DNA of 25,996 nucleotides from Chara braunii (GCA_003427395.1 BFEA01000185.1:1840198-1866193); one strand, 5' to 3'. Positions 10,766-20,000 are shown, numbered from the stretch's first letter. Notes: generated by a model not told the origin, from the letters alone. Translations and numbers: made by a program.

Positions 10766-10818
10766 TATGATGGGATGAGACGAAGCCAAATACGGTTCGG
10801 CGGTCCTTTCCTGCTCGA

Positions 10819-11007
10819 CTAGGAGGTTAGTTGGGTCTGTACTTACTATATTTTGGGTTGACGCGTCAGTTTTCATGTGACACAGACCCCTGATGAGCTC
10901 CGATACGGCGATNCTAGGAGGTTAGTTGGGTCTGTACTTACTATATTTTGGGTTGACGCGTCAGTTTTCATGTGACACAGACCCCTGATGAGCTCCGATA
11001 CGGCGAT
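10819..11007. other. Unmerged contig overlap around single N (10913)
   Basis: The 94 bp at 10819-10912 is repeated exactly at 10914-11007 around one N. The duplication includes the 5' half of the hammerhead and makes it appear one and a half times. The right pseudo-LTR has no such duplication, which supports an assembly artefact. Confidence 0.9.
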
Positions 11008-11027
11008 CGGACGAAACTAGTCGGGTC
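10980..11027 (+). ncRNA. Hammerhead ribozyme, left pseudo-LTR
   Basis: Stem I is GACCC (10980-10984) pairing with GGGTC (11023-11027). The core is CTGATGA (10985-10991) and GAAA (11013-11016). Stem II is G10992:C11012 plus TCCGAT/ATCGGA with one bulged C and a 6-nt loop. Stem III is minimal: GAAAC-TA-GTC. Cleavage is expected after C11022. All invariant core positions are present. The stem III sequence ACTAGT is palindromic, so two RNAs could dimerise. Minimal type I hammerheads in PLE repeats are established; this copy looks intact. Confidence 0.85.
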
Positions 11028-11480
11028 ATCCGCCGACAGCTTGGCGACTTTCTTGACCATGGGCATGATGCCTGTTTCCGGTCCAAGCTCCATAGCCATG
11101 TGTTTTAAGAGTAATTCATTTTCGTGGCTATTGTCACGTTCGGGATTCTGACGCGTCATTATCTTTGTCCCTTCCTTGTCTATGGATGTCTCTATCTCGC
11201 TTCTTTTCTTTGTTTGTCGCCAGTTTCGATGCATGGCTGGTTGACTCGGAAAATTGGAATGGTTGTACATCGTGTCGTGACCTGGATTATAGGTCCCTGA
11301 GAACCGATGGGTGTCTTACCTATCTACGAGCATTGATATGGTTGTGAATAACCATCAATTTTGCGTCGGAACCATCGTAGCAATTAGACTACGTATGTGT
11401 GACACGTGTTGCTTGGGATAAGTTTGGACTTACCTGTTCTGCTTTTTTTGTGTGATTTGGTTCGCGTTGAGTTTGATAGG

Positions 11481-12937
11481 ATGGCAGGAGTGCCTGTGAA
11501 TCGGGGATGTTACGAATGTGGCTCAATGAGCCATTGGGTACGTGATTGCCCACAACGGGCTCGACAGTTCCGACCGCCGGCGACTGGAGCCAATGCGGTC
11601 CCAACAGGGGCACCCTTATTGACTTTACCCGCACCGCATTCGTCCTCTGTACCATCTAATGCTCCAACTATTCCATTGTTACATTCTCAGGAGGCTGGGC
11701 CTTCGAATTTTGGGCATGGATATCACCAGTCAGCACGGTCAGGAGGTTGGTGGAGAGCTAATCAAGAACGGTTGGACGCATGTTACAGCAAGTATCTAGA
11801 AGATCAGCAAAGGGAAGCTAAGCGCAAAGAGGAGGAGGAGAAAGCTCGATTACGTAAAGAGGAGGCGGACCGTAAACTCGAATGGAAGAAAAAATGTGAG
11901 CAGTTTGAGCAAAAATTGGGAAATCGTTTGGAGAAGAGGATGCAGAAAATTTGTCCGATCAAGGAAGGAGAGAAGGAGGCAGTTGCGACAAATAGTAAGG
12001 CGGACGAGGTTACGGTTCTGAAGGCAGAGATTGAGATGTTGAAGTTGAAGTTGGAGGGAGTGTGGTTACACAGGAGGACGATCGACTTGCACGGATGCAG
12101 CGGGAGTTGTTAGAGTTACGGAAGCAGGTCGCTGGGAAGCATACTCAAGAGCATGAGATTTTTGCTTTAAAACAAGAGATTGGGGAGTTAAGGGAGACGG
12201 CGCTGGTTGAAATTAACTTCGAGCAGGAGATTGCGGGGATGAAGAAGGAAATTGAGGCATTACGGGGGAAGAACGAACAGGCGATGGATGAACCGGTTCT
12301 TTGGAGGAACGAGGCCCTTAGGCCGGGTAATAAACGAGGGAGTATCGCGATCAATACTCCAGACTGCCCACAAAGGGGTACTCCTAAACCTCACTGGACC
12401 GACAATATCCGGGAGGGAGATAGATGGAGGGAAGAGTATAGGAGGTTGCAAGGTCTGCATAAGGTGACGAACACAGAGGCGGAGATGCTCAAAGTAAAGC
12501 GGGCTGAAGCTGAAGTTAAGTGCATGGAGGCAGAAAAGCAGGTGAAGAGCCTCCGAGATAAGTTAAGTCGGTTGTCGATGAGAGAGAAAGAGGACGTACC
12601 TGCGACAGGAGGAACTAACTTGAAGGAGCGATTGGAGGAAGTGGCACTACGATCTGGGCGTAAAGGGAAGAAGGCGACACTAGGGAGGGTGGCTGGGACA
12701 TATGATGGTGATAAGGAAAACGGCGTGAATGACCGTTTTGCGTTCATCGAAGATCAAAGGAAGCAACTGAGAATGATGAGGAAGTGTGGTTTGGAAACGC
12801 TTTGTAAGGACGCGGGAATTAAATTGGGCAAGGTGGATCAGATGATAGATGAGTAAGCGGAATACAGAGCTGACAAGGCATTTGGGAAGAACAAGGGAAA
12901 AAAGAAAGTGGAAGGATCGGCTTCGCAGGATGACTAA
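11481..12937 (+). pseudogene. PLE ORF1: zinc knuckle plus coiled coil (broken)
   Basis: ATG at 11481 gives MAGVPVNRG then CYECGSMSHWVRDC, a CX2CX4HX4C knuckle (residues 10-23) that usually binds nucleic acid. A Pro/Ala-rich stretch follows, then long Glu/Lys/Arg-rich heptad-like coiled coils (KYLEDQQREAKRKEEEEKAR and beyond). A shift of frame is needed between about 12055 and 12075, after which the coil continues to MIDE. An in-frame TAA at 12854-12856 precedes a basic tail (FGKNKGKKKVEG) ending at TAA 12935-12937. The likely role is a Gag-like RNA-binding protein that multimerises; this is inference from the motifs. Its stop overlaps the proposed ORF2 ATG (ATGACTAA, 12930-12937). Confidence 0.7.
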
Positions 12938-14746
12938 TCTGTTTATGAGGTAAGTGAGCACTAGGGGAAGGATGCGTCAGGTGCGGGGAACGCCAACGCT
13001 GGGTCAGAGAAACTATGAGGGGACCTCCCGAACGTGAACAGTTTTTGGTCATGGGCTAATTTCTGCAGATCGGTTCGAACCGCTGTTGAATCTCCTCCTT
13101 CCCCTTTTCCTTCAGTTTCTCCTTCTTCTTTTTCTCCTCCTTCCTCCTCTTCCTATCCCTTGCCCTTGAGTTCTACCTTTCTTCGGTCAAGGGAGTTCAA
13201 CGGTTTCTTTCGATATGTGGTATTAACTTTTATTTTGAATAGGCAGATTCCTTGGGCAGAGAGGCTTAAGGATTATCTGCTGGATTTGTTGCGGAATGGT
13301 TATGATTTCGAACAGTGCGAGGGGCCCCTTGTTTACGTACTTATTTCGCCGTGGTGTCGGCATGTTTATGTCGGTTCAACTTTTCGATATGTACCTGTAC
13401 GTTGGAATGAGCATGTTTATCGTGCCACTTATCGAGAGATCGTGGATGGAGGGAAACGAAATCATAGGTTGTATGCGTGGTTGAGAGGATGTAGGGTGGG
13501 ACAATATGCTGCTCTGCCATTGTTTCGTTGTGAGGAGGATGACTTGTTATGTTTAGAGAAGTATGCGATTAGCTGGTTGAACCCATACCTTAATTCTAAA
13601 GACAAGCGGGGTAAGAATCGGCGGCGTAGGGCAGGAAACAAAGAGTGGTTGAGGCGTAAGAAGGTTGATGGGGGGAACTCGTGTGTTCAATACAAGAAAC
13701 ATTGTGGTTTTCACTCAACCATTAGTATGGTTTCGGTGAGTATTTCATCAATCTTGGATGAATGTATGCGTCGGGGCATTTCGTCTATCGGGGTGGTCTG
13801 TACAGGAGGGAACAAATTGTTGGATAACTGGAAAGTGCTCAAACGAAGGTATGGGTGTTCACTGATTGATAGCGATGGAAATGTCGAACTACTTAAGAAA
13901 GGCAAAGGTGTTTTCCATGTTGGAAAATACGTTCGGTTCCTCGCTATTGTTCCTTTTCTTTCCCGCGCTTTGATGCTTAAGGCTGCTCTCGCTAGTTTTC
14001 TGTCCAATCCTTCGTTGCGCAAAGAATTGGTGATCTGGGATCTTTCGTGGATGGTGAAGGCATTCTTGGGGGTGTGTGCCTTCTCGGAGAAACGAAGCAG
14101 ATATCAACTGACAGTCATTGTTTCCGGGGAGATTCAGCGGAGATTTGGGATGAATGTGAGAAAGAGATTAGTTGTTCGCCTTACGTTTGATGAAAGTCTT
14201 TCTAAGCCGAATGTTCGGAGAGTTTGTACGGATCTAGTCATGACCTTGAAGATTGAGAATGATTGGAAGAAAATGGTTGTTCGAAGAATGCGGGTGGTGT
14301 GGATGCGTAACAAGAATGTGGGTGATCTGATCTTTAACTTTAGGACTGTTGCTTGGGAGAGAGAGGTGATCTGCTGTTGCGTTCCTTTCGATTCAGTGCT
14401 CCCTCGGTCCAGTGACCACGTGTGCTTCCGTACCAGTAAAGGGGAAGGAGCACCCGTGTGTGTCAGAAATAATAGGAATGTTATGCGGCCATCAAGGGTG
14501 GATGCGGTTGGAAGATTGAAGCGACAAATTTTGGAATCTTTCCAAGAGATGGATTTTGGGATCCCAAAGGTTCGACGTAAAGATTTGTCGGCCTGTTTTC
14601 AAGTGGATGGTGGTTGGGATACCGATGAGATCTGCAAAGAAGAGGATGTGAGAGTGTGGTGCGTGTCAGTTGACGGTCTGGTGCGGGTTCGCATTGACCA
14701 TAATCCGGGCGATACGCTTGTCTGTTGTCCTGTGCTAGACTGCTAG
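12930..14746 (+). pseudogene. PLE ORF2, N-terminal part: GIY-YIG endonuclease
   Basis: The open frame runs from 13016 to 14746 but has no ATG before the nuclease. An ATG at 12930 in another frame joins it if the intron starting at 12950 is spliced. Counting codons from 13034, the GIY-like VYV is residues 100-102, the YIG-like YVG 112-114, the conserved Arg 123 (VRWNEH), and the metal-binding Glu 175 in LEKYAISWLNPYLN with Asn 183. A basic tail KDKRGKNRRRR follows. Cysteines flank the motif (QCEG, PWCRH). GIY-YIG nucleases nick DNA; in PLEs this is thought to prime integration. The 390 residues after it match nothing I recognise. The frame is lost between about 14703 and 14746, upstream of the RT. 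Confidence 0.75.
12950..13068 (+). other. Candidate spliceosomal intron at the PLE ORF2 start
   Basis: GAG|GTAAGT at 12947-12955 is a textbook donor. ATTTCTGCAG|A ends at 13068. Splicing joins frame 0 (ATG at 12930, MTNLFMR) to the GIY-YIG frame with no stop; unspliced, that ATG meets TAA within seven codons. Other in-frame acceptors after the pyrimidine-rich tract (for example AG ending at 13170 or 13191) are possible. Introns inside PLEs are known. Confidence 0.45.
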
Positions 14747-15966
14747 TATATTGGGAGGGGATGCGCAAGCTCTTTCTAGATAATGATGGGTCTGTGGAGT
14801 GCGAAGAGGTCGAGGAGGATGTTTTGCGTATGGCCAAGTCGAGGTATAGTGAGGCAAAGTTGGGAAGTTTGGCCAAATGGGATAATAAAGGAAGTATTGG
14901 AAAGGCTTATGACATCCCAAAGCACAAGAATGTGACAAAATGAAGGCCTATTTGCCCCTCTTTGACCGAGTGCAGAGTGAGGGCCCGTTGGAAAGTTTCG
15001 CAGGTGGTTAATCTGTTGATTTAGCAGCTTCCGAGCAATTCTCACTTCAATTTGAAGAGTACGGATTTGTTGGTGGTTTCGTTGGATGAAGTCAATAGAG
15101 AATTGAGGCAGGGGGAGGGTTTGTTGACAGCGGCCTTTGATGTGAAGGAGATGTTTTGCAACCTCCCCCACGATTTCATCATGAGAGCTCTAGAGTGGAT
15201 CATTAACTTTTGGCAGATGAGAGGGGTTAGGGGAGTGGTAATCAAGAAGCATGGAAAAGGAGCCAGGCTGCTAAGAGGTAAGGTGGCTGAAGGCTGCAAG
15301 GCCATCGATTTTGATACTCTCCGTCGCTTCCTTTCGTTTGACCTTTCCAACAAGTATATGTCGGCCTGTGGTCGGATCTTTCGACAAATTGGAGGGATCC
15401 CTATGGGGAAGCCCTCAAGTCCTGATGTTGCCCGTCTTCTGTGTGCCGCCTCTGAGTTTTCGTTTCTTTCGTCTTTGGGCTGCGATCGGAGGTTGGTAAA
15501 GGGCGTAAGTTTGATCGATGATGTATCGATTTTCATCCGGTATAGGAAGGGGGATGCATCTTCGATGGAGAAGGCGGAAGCCATCCTGGGGAAATTTGAG
15601 AAGTGTTACGATGAGAATTTGACCCTGGAATGTACAGATCGTTCCAAGTTCTAGAGTTTTCTTGGGTGTGCGGTCTTGGTTTTCGATTAGCCAACTGGTG
15701 TGAGGTGTTCGGCGATGCACAAGAACCAGGGCTGTGTACTCAAGCAAGGAATACGATTTCAAGGTCTGCAGGACAATTGCTCATATGTGAGCAAACGTCA
15801 GAAGTTGGCGGTGATGGGATCGTTTTTGCACCGAGCAAAAAGGTTTACTAGTTTACCCAGGGCTGAGGCACTGTTCCTGCTTACGCTCAAGGTGGAACTC
15901 AAGCTGCGGTGTTTTCATGATTTGATCTTTGATCAGGCGATGCGCAGTTTTTCTGCGAATTTTTGA
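14725..15966 (+). pseudogene. PLE ORF2, C-terminal part: reverse transcriptase (four in-frame stops)
   Basis: One frame spans from the frameshift to TGA at 15964-15966 but is cut by TGA 14941-14943, TAG 15022-15024, TAG 15652-15654 and TAG 15688-15690. RT motifs are AAFDVKEMFCNLPH (motif A, Asp 15139-15141), GGIPMGKPSSPDVARLL (motif B), and LIDDVSIF (motif C, Asp pair 15517-15522). Upstream SNSHFNLKST and the downstream thumb-like KRQKLAVMGSFLHRAKR fit the PLE RT, not LINE or LTR types. The catalytic residues remain, but the stops make it non-functional. No C-terminal GIY-YIG follows, consistent with the permuted order. Confidence 0.85.
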
Positions 15967-16560
15967 GGGATTTGGGATGGATGGGTTGAGTGTTTTACTG
16001 GGTGGAGATAGATAGGTATGGAGGTGGCTTAATATGGAGGTAGGAGTAGGATCTGGAAAATTCGGGGGTCTGAGTGAATTTGTGATTTGAGAATTCTGAG
16101 CGTGATGATAGTTAAGCTTGACCGATTGAGTCTTACGAATTGTTGGGGCATCGTAAGTGATTGTGAATAATTGAATCAAACTGGTTGAGCCGTGGGCTGG
16201 GGGCACCAGCTCGGAGCATGGGGATACTTGTTGGTTGGTTGTTTGAATCAGAAGGGACTCGAACCGGGGGCATTGGCTTGGCACACTAATAAACTGGATG
16301 CGCCTCGGGCTGGGGGCACGAGTTCGGAGCATGGGGATACTTGTTGGTTGATTGTTTGGACGAAGGGACTCGAACCGGGGACATTGGTTTTGGTATACGA
16401 ATGAGGATCGGGTTCGTAGTGTAGACGGATCTAGGGCAATGATGGAGGCCGGTTTGGTACACGGGAGACGTTTTTGACTTGGTCCCACTTTAGTAAGGTG
16501 TGTTTATAGCCTTGTTCTCGACTCTTAGGTGGTCCTTAGAAGTTTTTAGTCTCCCCTTTG
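15967..16560 (+). other. PLE 3' region with 113-bp tandem duplication
   Basis: Non-coding. Two copies of a 113-bp unit start at 16194 and 16307 (GGGCTGGGGGCAC...GGAGCATGGGGATACTTGTT...GGGACTCGAACCGGGG). On the - strand each unit shows CCCCGGTTCGAGTCCC, a perfect T-arm/B-box-like sequence. The long - strand open frame over this region is not supported as a gene. Confidence 0.7.
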
Positions 16561-17034
16561 GCCAGATACGGTTCGGCGGTCCTTTCCTGCTCCACTAGGA
16601 GGTTAGTTGGGTCTGTACTTACTATATTTTGGGTTGACGCGTCAGTTTTCATGTGACACAGACCCCTGATGAGCTCCGATACGGCGATCAGACGAAACTA
16701 GTCGGGTCATCCGCCGACAACTTGGCGACTTTCTTGACCATGGGCGTGATGCCTGTTTCCGGTCCAAACTCCATAACCATGTGTTTTAAGAGTAATTCAT
16801 TTTCATGGCTATTGTCACGTTCGGGATTCTGACGCGTCATTATCTCTATCCCTTCCTTGTCTATGGATGTCTCTATCTCGCTTCTTTTCTGTGTTTGTCG
16901 CCAGTTTCGATGCATGGCTGGTTGACTCGAAAAATTGGAATGGTTGTACGTCAAGTCGTGACCTGGATTATAGGTCCCTGAGAACCGATGGGTGTCTTAC
17001 CTATCTACGAGCATTGATATGGTTGTGAATAACC
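16561..17034 (+). repeat. Right pseudo-LTR of the PLE
   Basis: 474 bp matching the left copy end to end. The junction with LINE 2 follows GTTGTGAATAACC. Of about 15 differences from the left copy, about eight have G on the left and A on the right. It contains the hammerhead at 16661-16708. Confidence 0.9.
16661..16708 (+). ncRNA. Hammerhead ribozyme, right pseudo-LTR
   Basis: Same fold as the left copy: GACCC (16661-16665), CTGATGA (16666-16672), GAAA (16694-16697), GTC (16701-16703), GGGTC (16704-16708). A G-to-A change in stem II (ATCAGA versus ATCGGA) breaks one pair, so it may be weaker than the left copy. Cleavage at both sites would release an RNA of about 5.7 kb covering both ORFs (about 5.6 kb after correcting the overlap). 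Confidence 0.8.
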
Positions 17035-20000
17035 CCTAATCAACCTGCAGGTGGGCCTCAATCCCTTTTCCTCCTCAAGGACCCTTACCTTCTCCAATCC
17101 GAGAGTGGAGGGTACTGTTCCCTCCTCTTCCATCACCAGGAAACTAGAATCTTTACCAGGCTTTGTCTTCCATTTCTAAATCTTGATCCCTGACCGGAGG
17201 TTAGGGCCTTCGATTTTCCAAAACTTATGCTCCTGTCCCGGGTCCTGAACCCACACACCCGCACTTAACTCGCTATCCTTTTTCAACGCTGTAATCCAGT
17301 GGGGAGGAACTGCCAACTTTATCTTTTCATAGTTAGATTCCACATTACGAAGTCTCGACAGTTTTCTCTTCACCGAACTCAAAGGTAGCCACCCCCCTTC
17401 ATCCTCGTCCCACAGTTCTCGGACCTGAATCACACCGTGTTCTATCCATGCTCTACCAAACGAGCCCGCATTGTCGTCTGCCATGAAGAGTCCATGATCC
17501 TGAAGTTTGATATGATGGTTTTCAAAGAGAATCTGGTTGAGGATCTCCCCTTTCGATTTTGGCTGCTGAATATATTGGGGGCGTATCTTGTTCCAAGCAT
17601 GCAAAATGCTATGCCAGACCCTGGATCCCGGTCGCCTACTGCAGTATGAACCTATCATAAGGCACAGCCAGACATGGTCCCCTTTGCTTAGTGATCATTC
17701 CTGAGTAAGAATATACTCTGCCAAAAGCAGCCAACATTTATCTGATTCCCCAAACATAGCTGCTATAGGCCACTTAACCAACATTGCTATTTTCTGTTGC
17801 ATCGGATCTAAGATTCCCAGACCCCCTTCCTCCCTAGGTCTGGCAATCATATCCCAAGCCGCCTTCACTATATATGATTGGTTATCCTCAGTTTGTGGTT
17901 TCCAAAGATACCTTGCCGCCACCTGTTTTATTGATCTATATGCATCATCTCCCAACAAACATACCGACGTTGGAAACGACAAGATTGAGAAAGCAGCAGT
18001 TGAGAGGACCAACGCCCTCCCAAAAAGTAAAAGTTGATGTTTCTGTACCCAACTGTTAATTCTAGACGTAAACTTCTCCACCAGAATAGCATCTTGGGTG
18101 GAGGAACAGTCTGATAGAGCGACCTGGACCCCCAGAAACCGGTCCGAGGTGTTTACCGGAATCTGCCGCAAGCCCCAGTTCACCGCAAATATGAATTGAT
18201 GGGGTAGGAAGAATACTGACTTGTCCCAATTAATGGTTGCTTCTGACATCACACAATACTCGTCCAACGTCTTCCTCAATTCCTCCAGGCTCTCCTCTTG
18301 ATTCTTGCAGGCCATAGTAAGATCATCCGCTATCGCCGCGCCCTTCCAGTGGATGAAAGGAGGAAGATGCAATTCTATGATTCTATCATTAATTCTAATA
18401 TTGTGTAGTAAAATCTCTAATTGAGTGACAAAGAGGAGTGGGCCAGGGGACATCCCTGTCTCAATGATCTAGTCAGCGAGAATTCTTGAGACATGTGGTT
18501 ATGAACCATTACCACATAGGAGGCATCCATGTGCATTGCTCTAATCCACGTACAAAAGTTCTTACCAAAGCCCAATTTCGATAAAGAGGTAAACACAAAG
18601 GCCCATCCCACTTTATCATAGACCTTTTTCATATCCAACAACAAGACTGCAACCTCTTTCCTTTCTTTCCCAATAACTTCTAGCGCTTGGATTGTAGACA
18701 TACTATTATCAAAGATTAGTCTTTCTTTCACAAATGCTCCTTGCTCCTTCCCAACAAGGGTCGGAAGGTAGTTAGCAAGTCTTATCGCAAGGGCTTTGAC
18801 CACTATTTTGTATGCCACATTCAGAACAAATAGGCCTATAATTCCTTACCTCCCGCTTGTCTCCCTTCTTGTACAGAAGGGAGATCGCCCCTGTCAACCA
18901 CCTTTTCAGTAGATATCCCGAAGATAAGGCATTGTTAAATATTTCAGTTAAAAACGGCACAAAGGCCTCCTAGACACTTAAAAACAGTTCCACGGAAAAC
19001 CCATCCATACATGGGCACTTCCCCTTCGCCATCCGTTTAGCTGCCACATAAAGCTCCTGTCTTGAAAAAGGGGCATCTAGAGAATCTCTACCTTCTGACG
19101 ATATCCTCGATCTCACTCCTTCCCAAAACCGTGAGAGTTGTGAGAGGTCCGAACCTGTGGTGTCAAAAGGTCTCCTTGTAGTCACTATATCTTGGAAATA
19201 GGCTTTGGCATAAGAGCACATGACCCCTGCAGTGTGAGCCAGAGGTTCGTTGATGGCAAAGGGATGGACTAACTCTCTCAATAGCGGTTTAGCCTGTTTG
19301 AGAATCAGGGACCTGAAGGTCAACTTAGTCATTTGTCGTATCCCACCCCCCCCCTGATTTTCAGCCATTCCAACCAATCTTGATGTCTTCCTGCCTCTAT
19401 CTGTTCCAATTTAATTATTAAGTTCAATTTTCGTTGCTCATACTAATAATGTTCGGTAAACGCCCCCACCCCCATCTTGGCTTCCGCCTCCCTTATCGCC
19501 TCCTGGATCTGTTTTTCTTCCCAGTTCTGATTCACTGCCCTCATTCTGGAGAATACTTCCAGCGCTGCTGAAATAATCCCCAGCCCCACTTCTTCCCAAC
19601 TTTCCTCTTGAGCAAACAGATCCTTAGCCCCCATCCACGCCTTCATTTGCTTTCCCAACTATTCCGGAATACCTTTCTCTTTCAAATGGTTAACATTTAA
19701 CCTGAAAGGAGGTCTAACCTTCTCCAGCTGATTTGCCGCAATTATATCCATAGCTAGTAGAGCATGATGAGACAAAGATTTTACCATGGTATCGCACCAC
19801 ATGCATCTAATCCCATAAGGATCCCCTAGCCAAAAAAAAATCTAACCTTCTCTTAGGGGTGGGGGCAGTATTTGAAGGTCGTGGGCCAAACCAGGTATAT
19901 CCATTTGATTCTGGATTAAGAACTCTATAAACGTCGAATATGCCCTGTGAGTCCATAAGGGCCGTCAGGAGCATCGTGTCCTCTCTGATCAGAGTTGGGT

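Larger units (their letters stand above)
8320..10784 (+). mobile_element. LINE 1: 5'-truncated L1-type non-LTR retrotransposon
   Basis: It begins inside the RT domain just upstream of motif A, directly after an A-rich run, and continues to the ORF2 stop at 10763-10765 plus about 19 bp. The endonuclease, ORF1 and 5' UTR are absent, as expected for incomplete target-primed reverse transcription. No 3' poly(A) is seen before the PLE repeat begins at 10785. The - strand LINE at 17035-23068 is a clear relative. It contains an unmerged contig overlap at 9876-9972. Confidence 0.9.
10785..11353 (+). repeat. Left pseudo-LTR of the PLE
   Basis: Matches 16561-17034 from GCCAAATACGGTTCGG to GTTGTGAATAACC. 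As assembled it is 569 bp, but it includes a 95-base artefact (94-bp overlap plus N). The corrected length is 474 bp, equal to the right copy. About 15 differences were counted by eye (about 97% identity). It contains the hammerhead at 10980-11027. Confidence 0.85.
10785..17034 (+). mobile_element. Penelope-like element, N-terminal GIY-YIG type, with pseudo-LTRs
   Basis: Bounded by direct repeats 10785-11353 and 16561-17034 (474 bp each after collapsing the contig overlap). Order: repeat with hammerhead, ORF1 (zinc knuckle, coiled coil), ORF2 (GIY-YIG nuclease, linker, PLE-type RT), 3' region, repeat with hammerhead. The repeats lack TG...CA ends, and no primer-binding site, protease, RNase H or integrase is seen, which argues against an LTR retrotransposon. 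GIY-YIG upstream of the RT matches the permuted PLE clade described in the green lineage and protists (Chlamys/Naiad), as I recall it. All ORFs carry stops or frameshifts, so it is dead as assembled. No target duplication was recognised. Confidence 0.85.

Noticed and set aside
10968-11270. Antisense open frame of about 90-100 codons conserved in both pseudo-LTRs
   Set aside because: The two repeats are 97% identical, so conservation is not independent. There is no known domain, and the frame is antisense to the element and runs through the ribozyme.
12040-12115. Programmed ribosomal frameshift within PLE ORF1
   Set aside because: No slippery heptamer is visible at the overlap, and the element has other disabling lesions; a plain indel is simpler.
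15853-16488. 211-codon open frame on the - strand
   Set aside because: It covers the non-coding 3' region of the PLE and its tandem repeat, has biased composition and no recognisable domain.
10785-17034. LTR retrotransposon with two LTRs
   Set aside because: The repeats lack TG/CA ends; no primer-binding site, protease, RNase H or integrase is seen; the RT motifs and GIY-YIG are PLE-like, and the repeats hold hammerheads.
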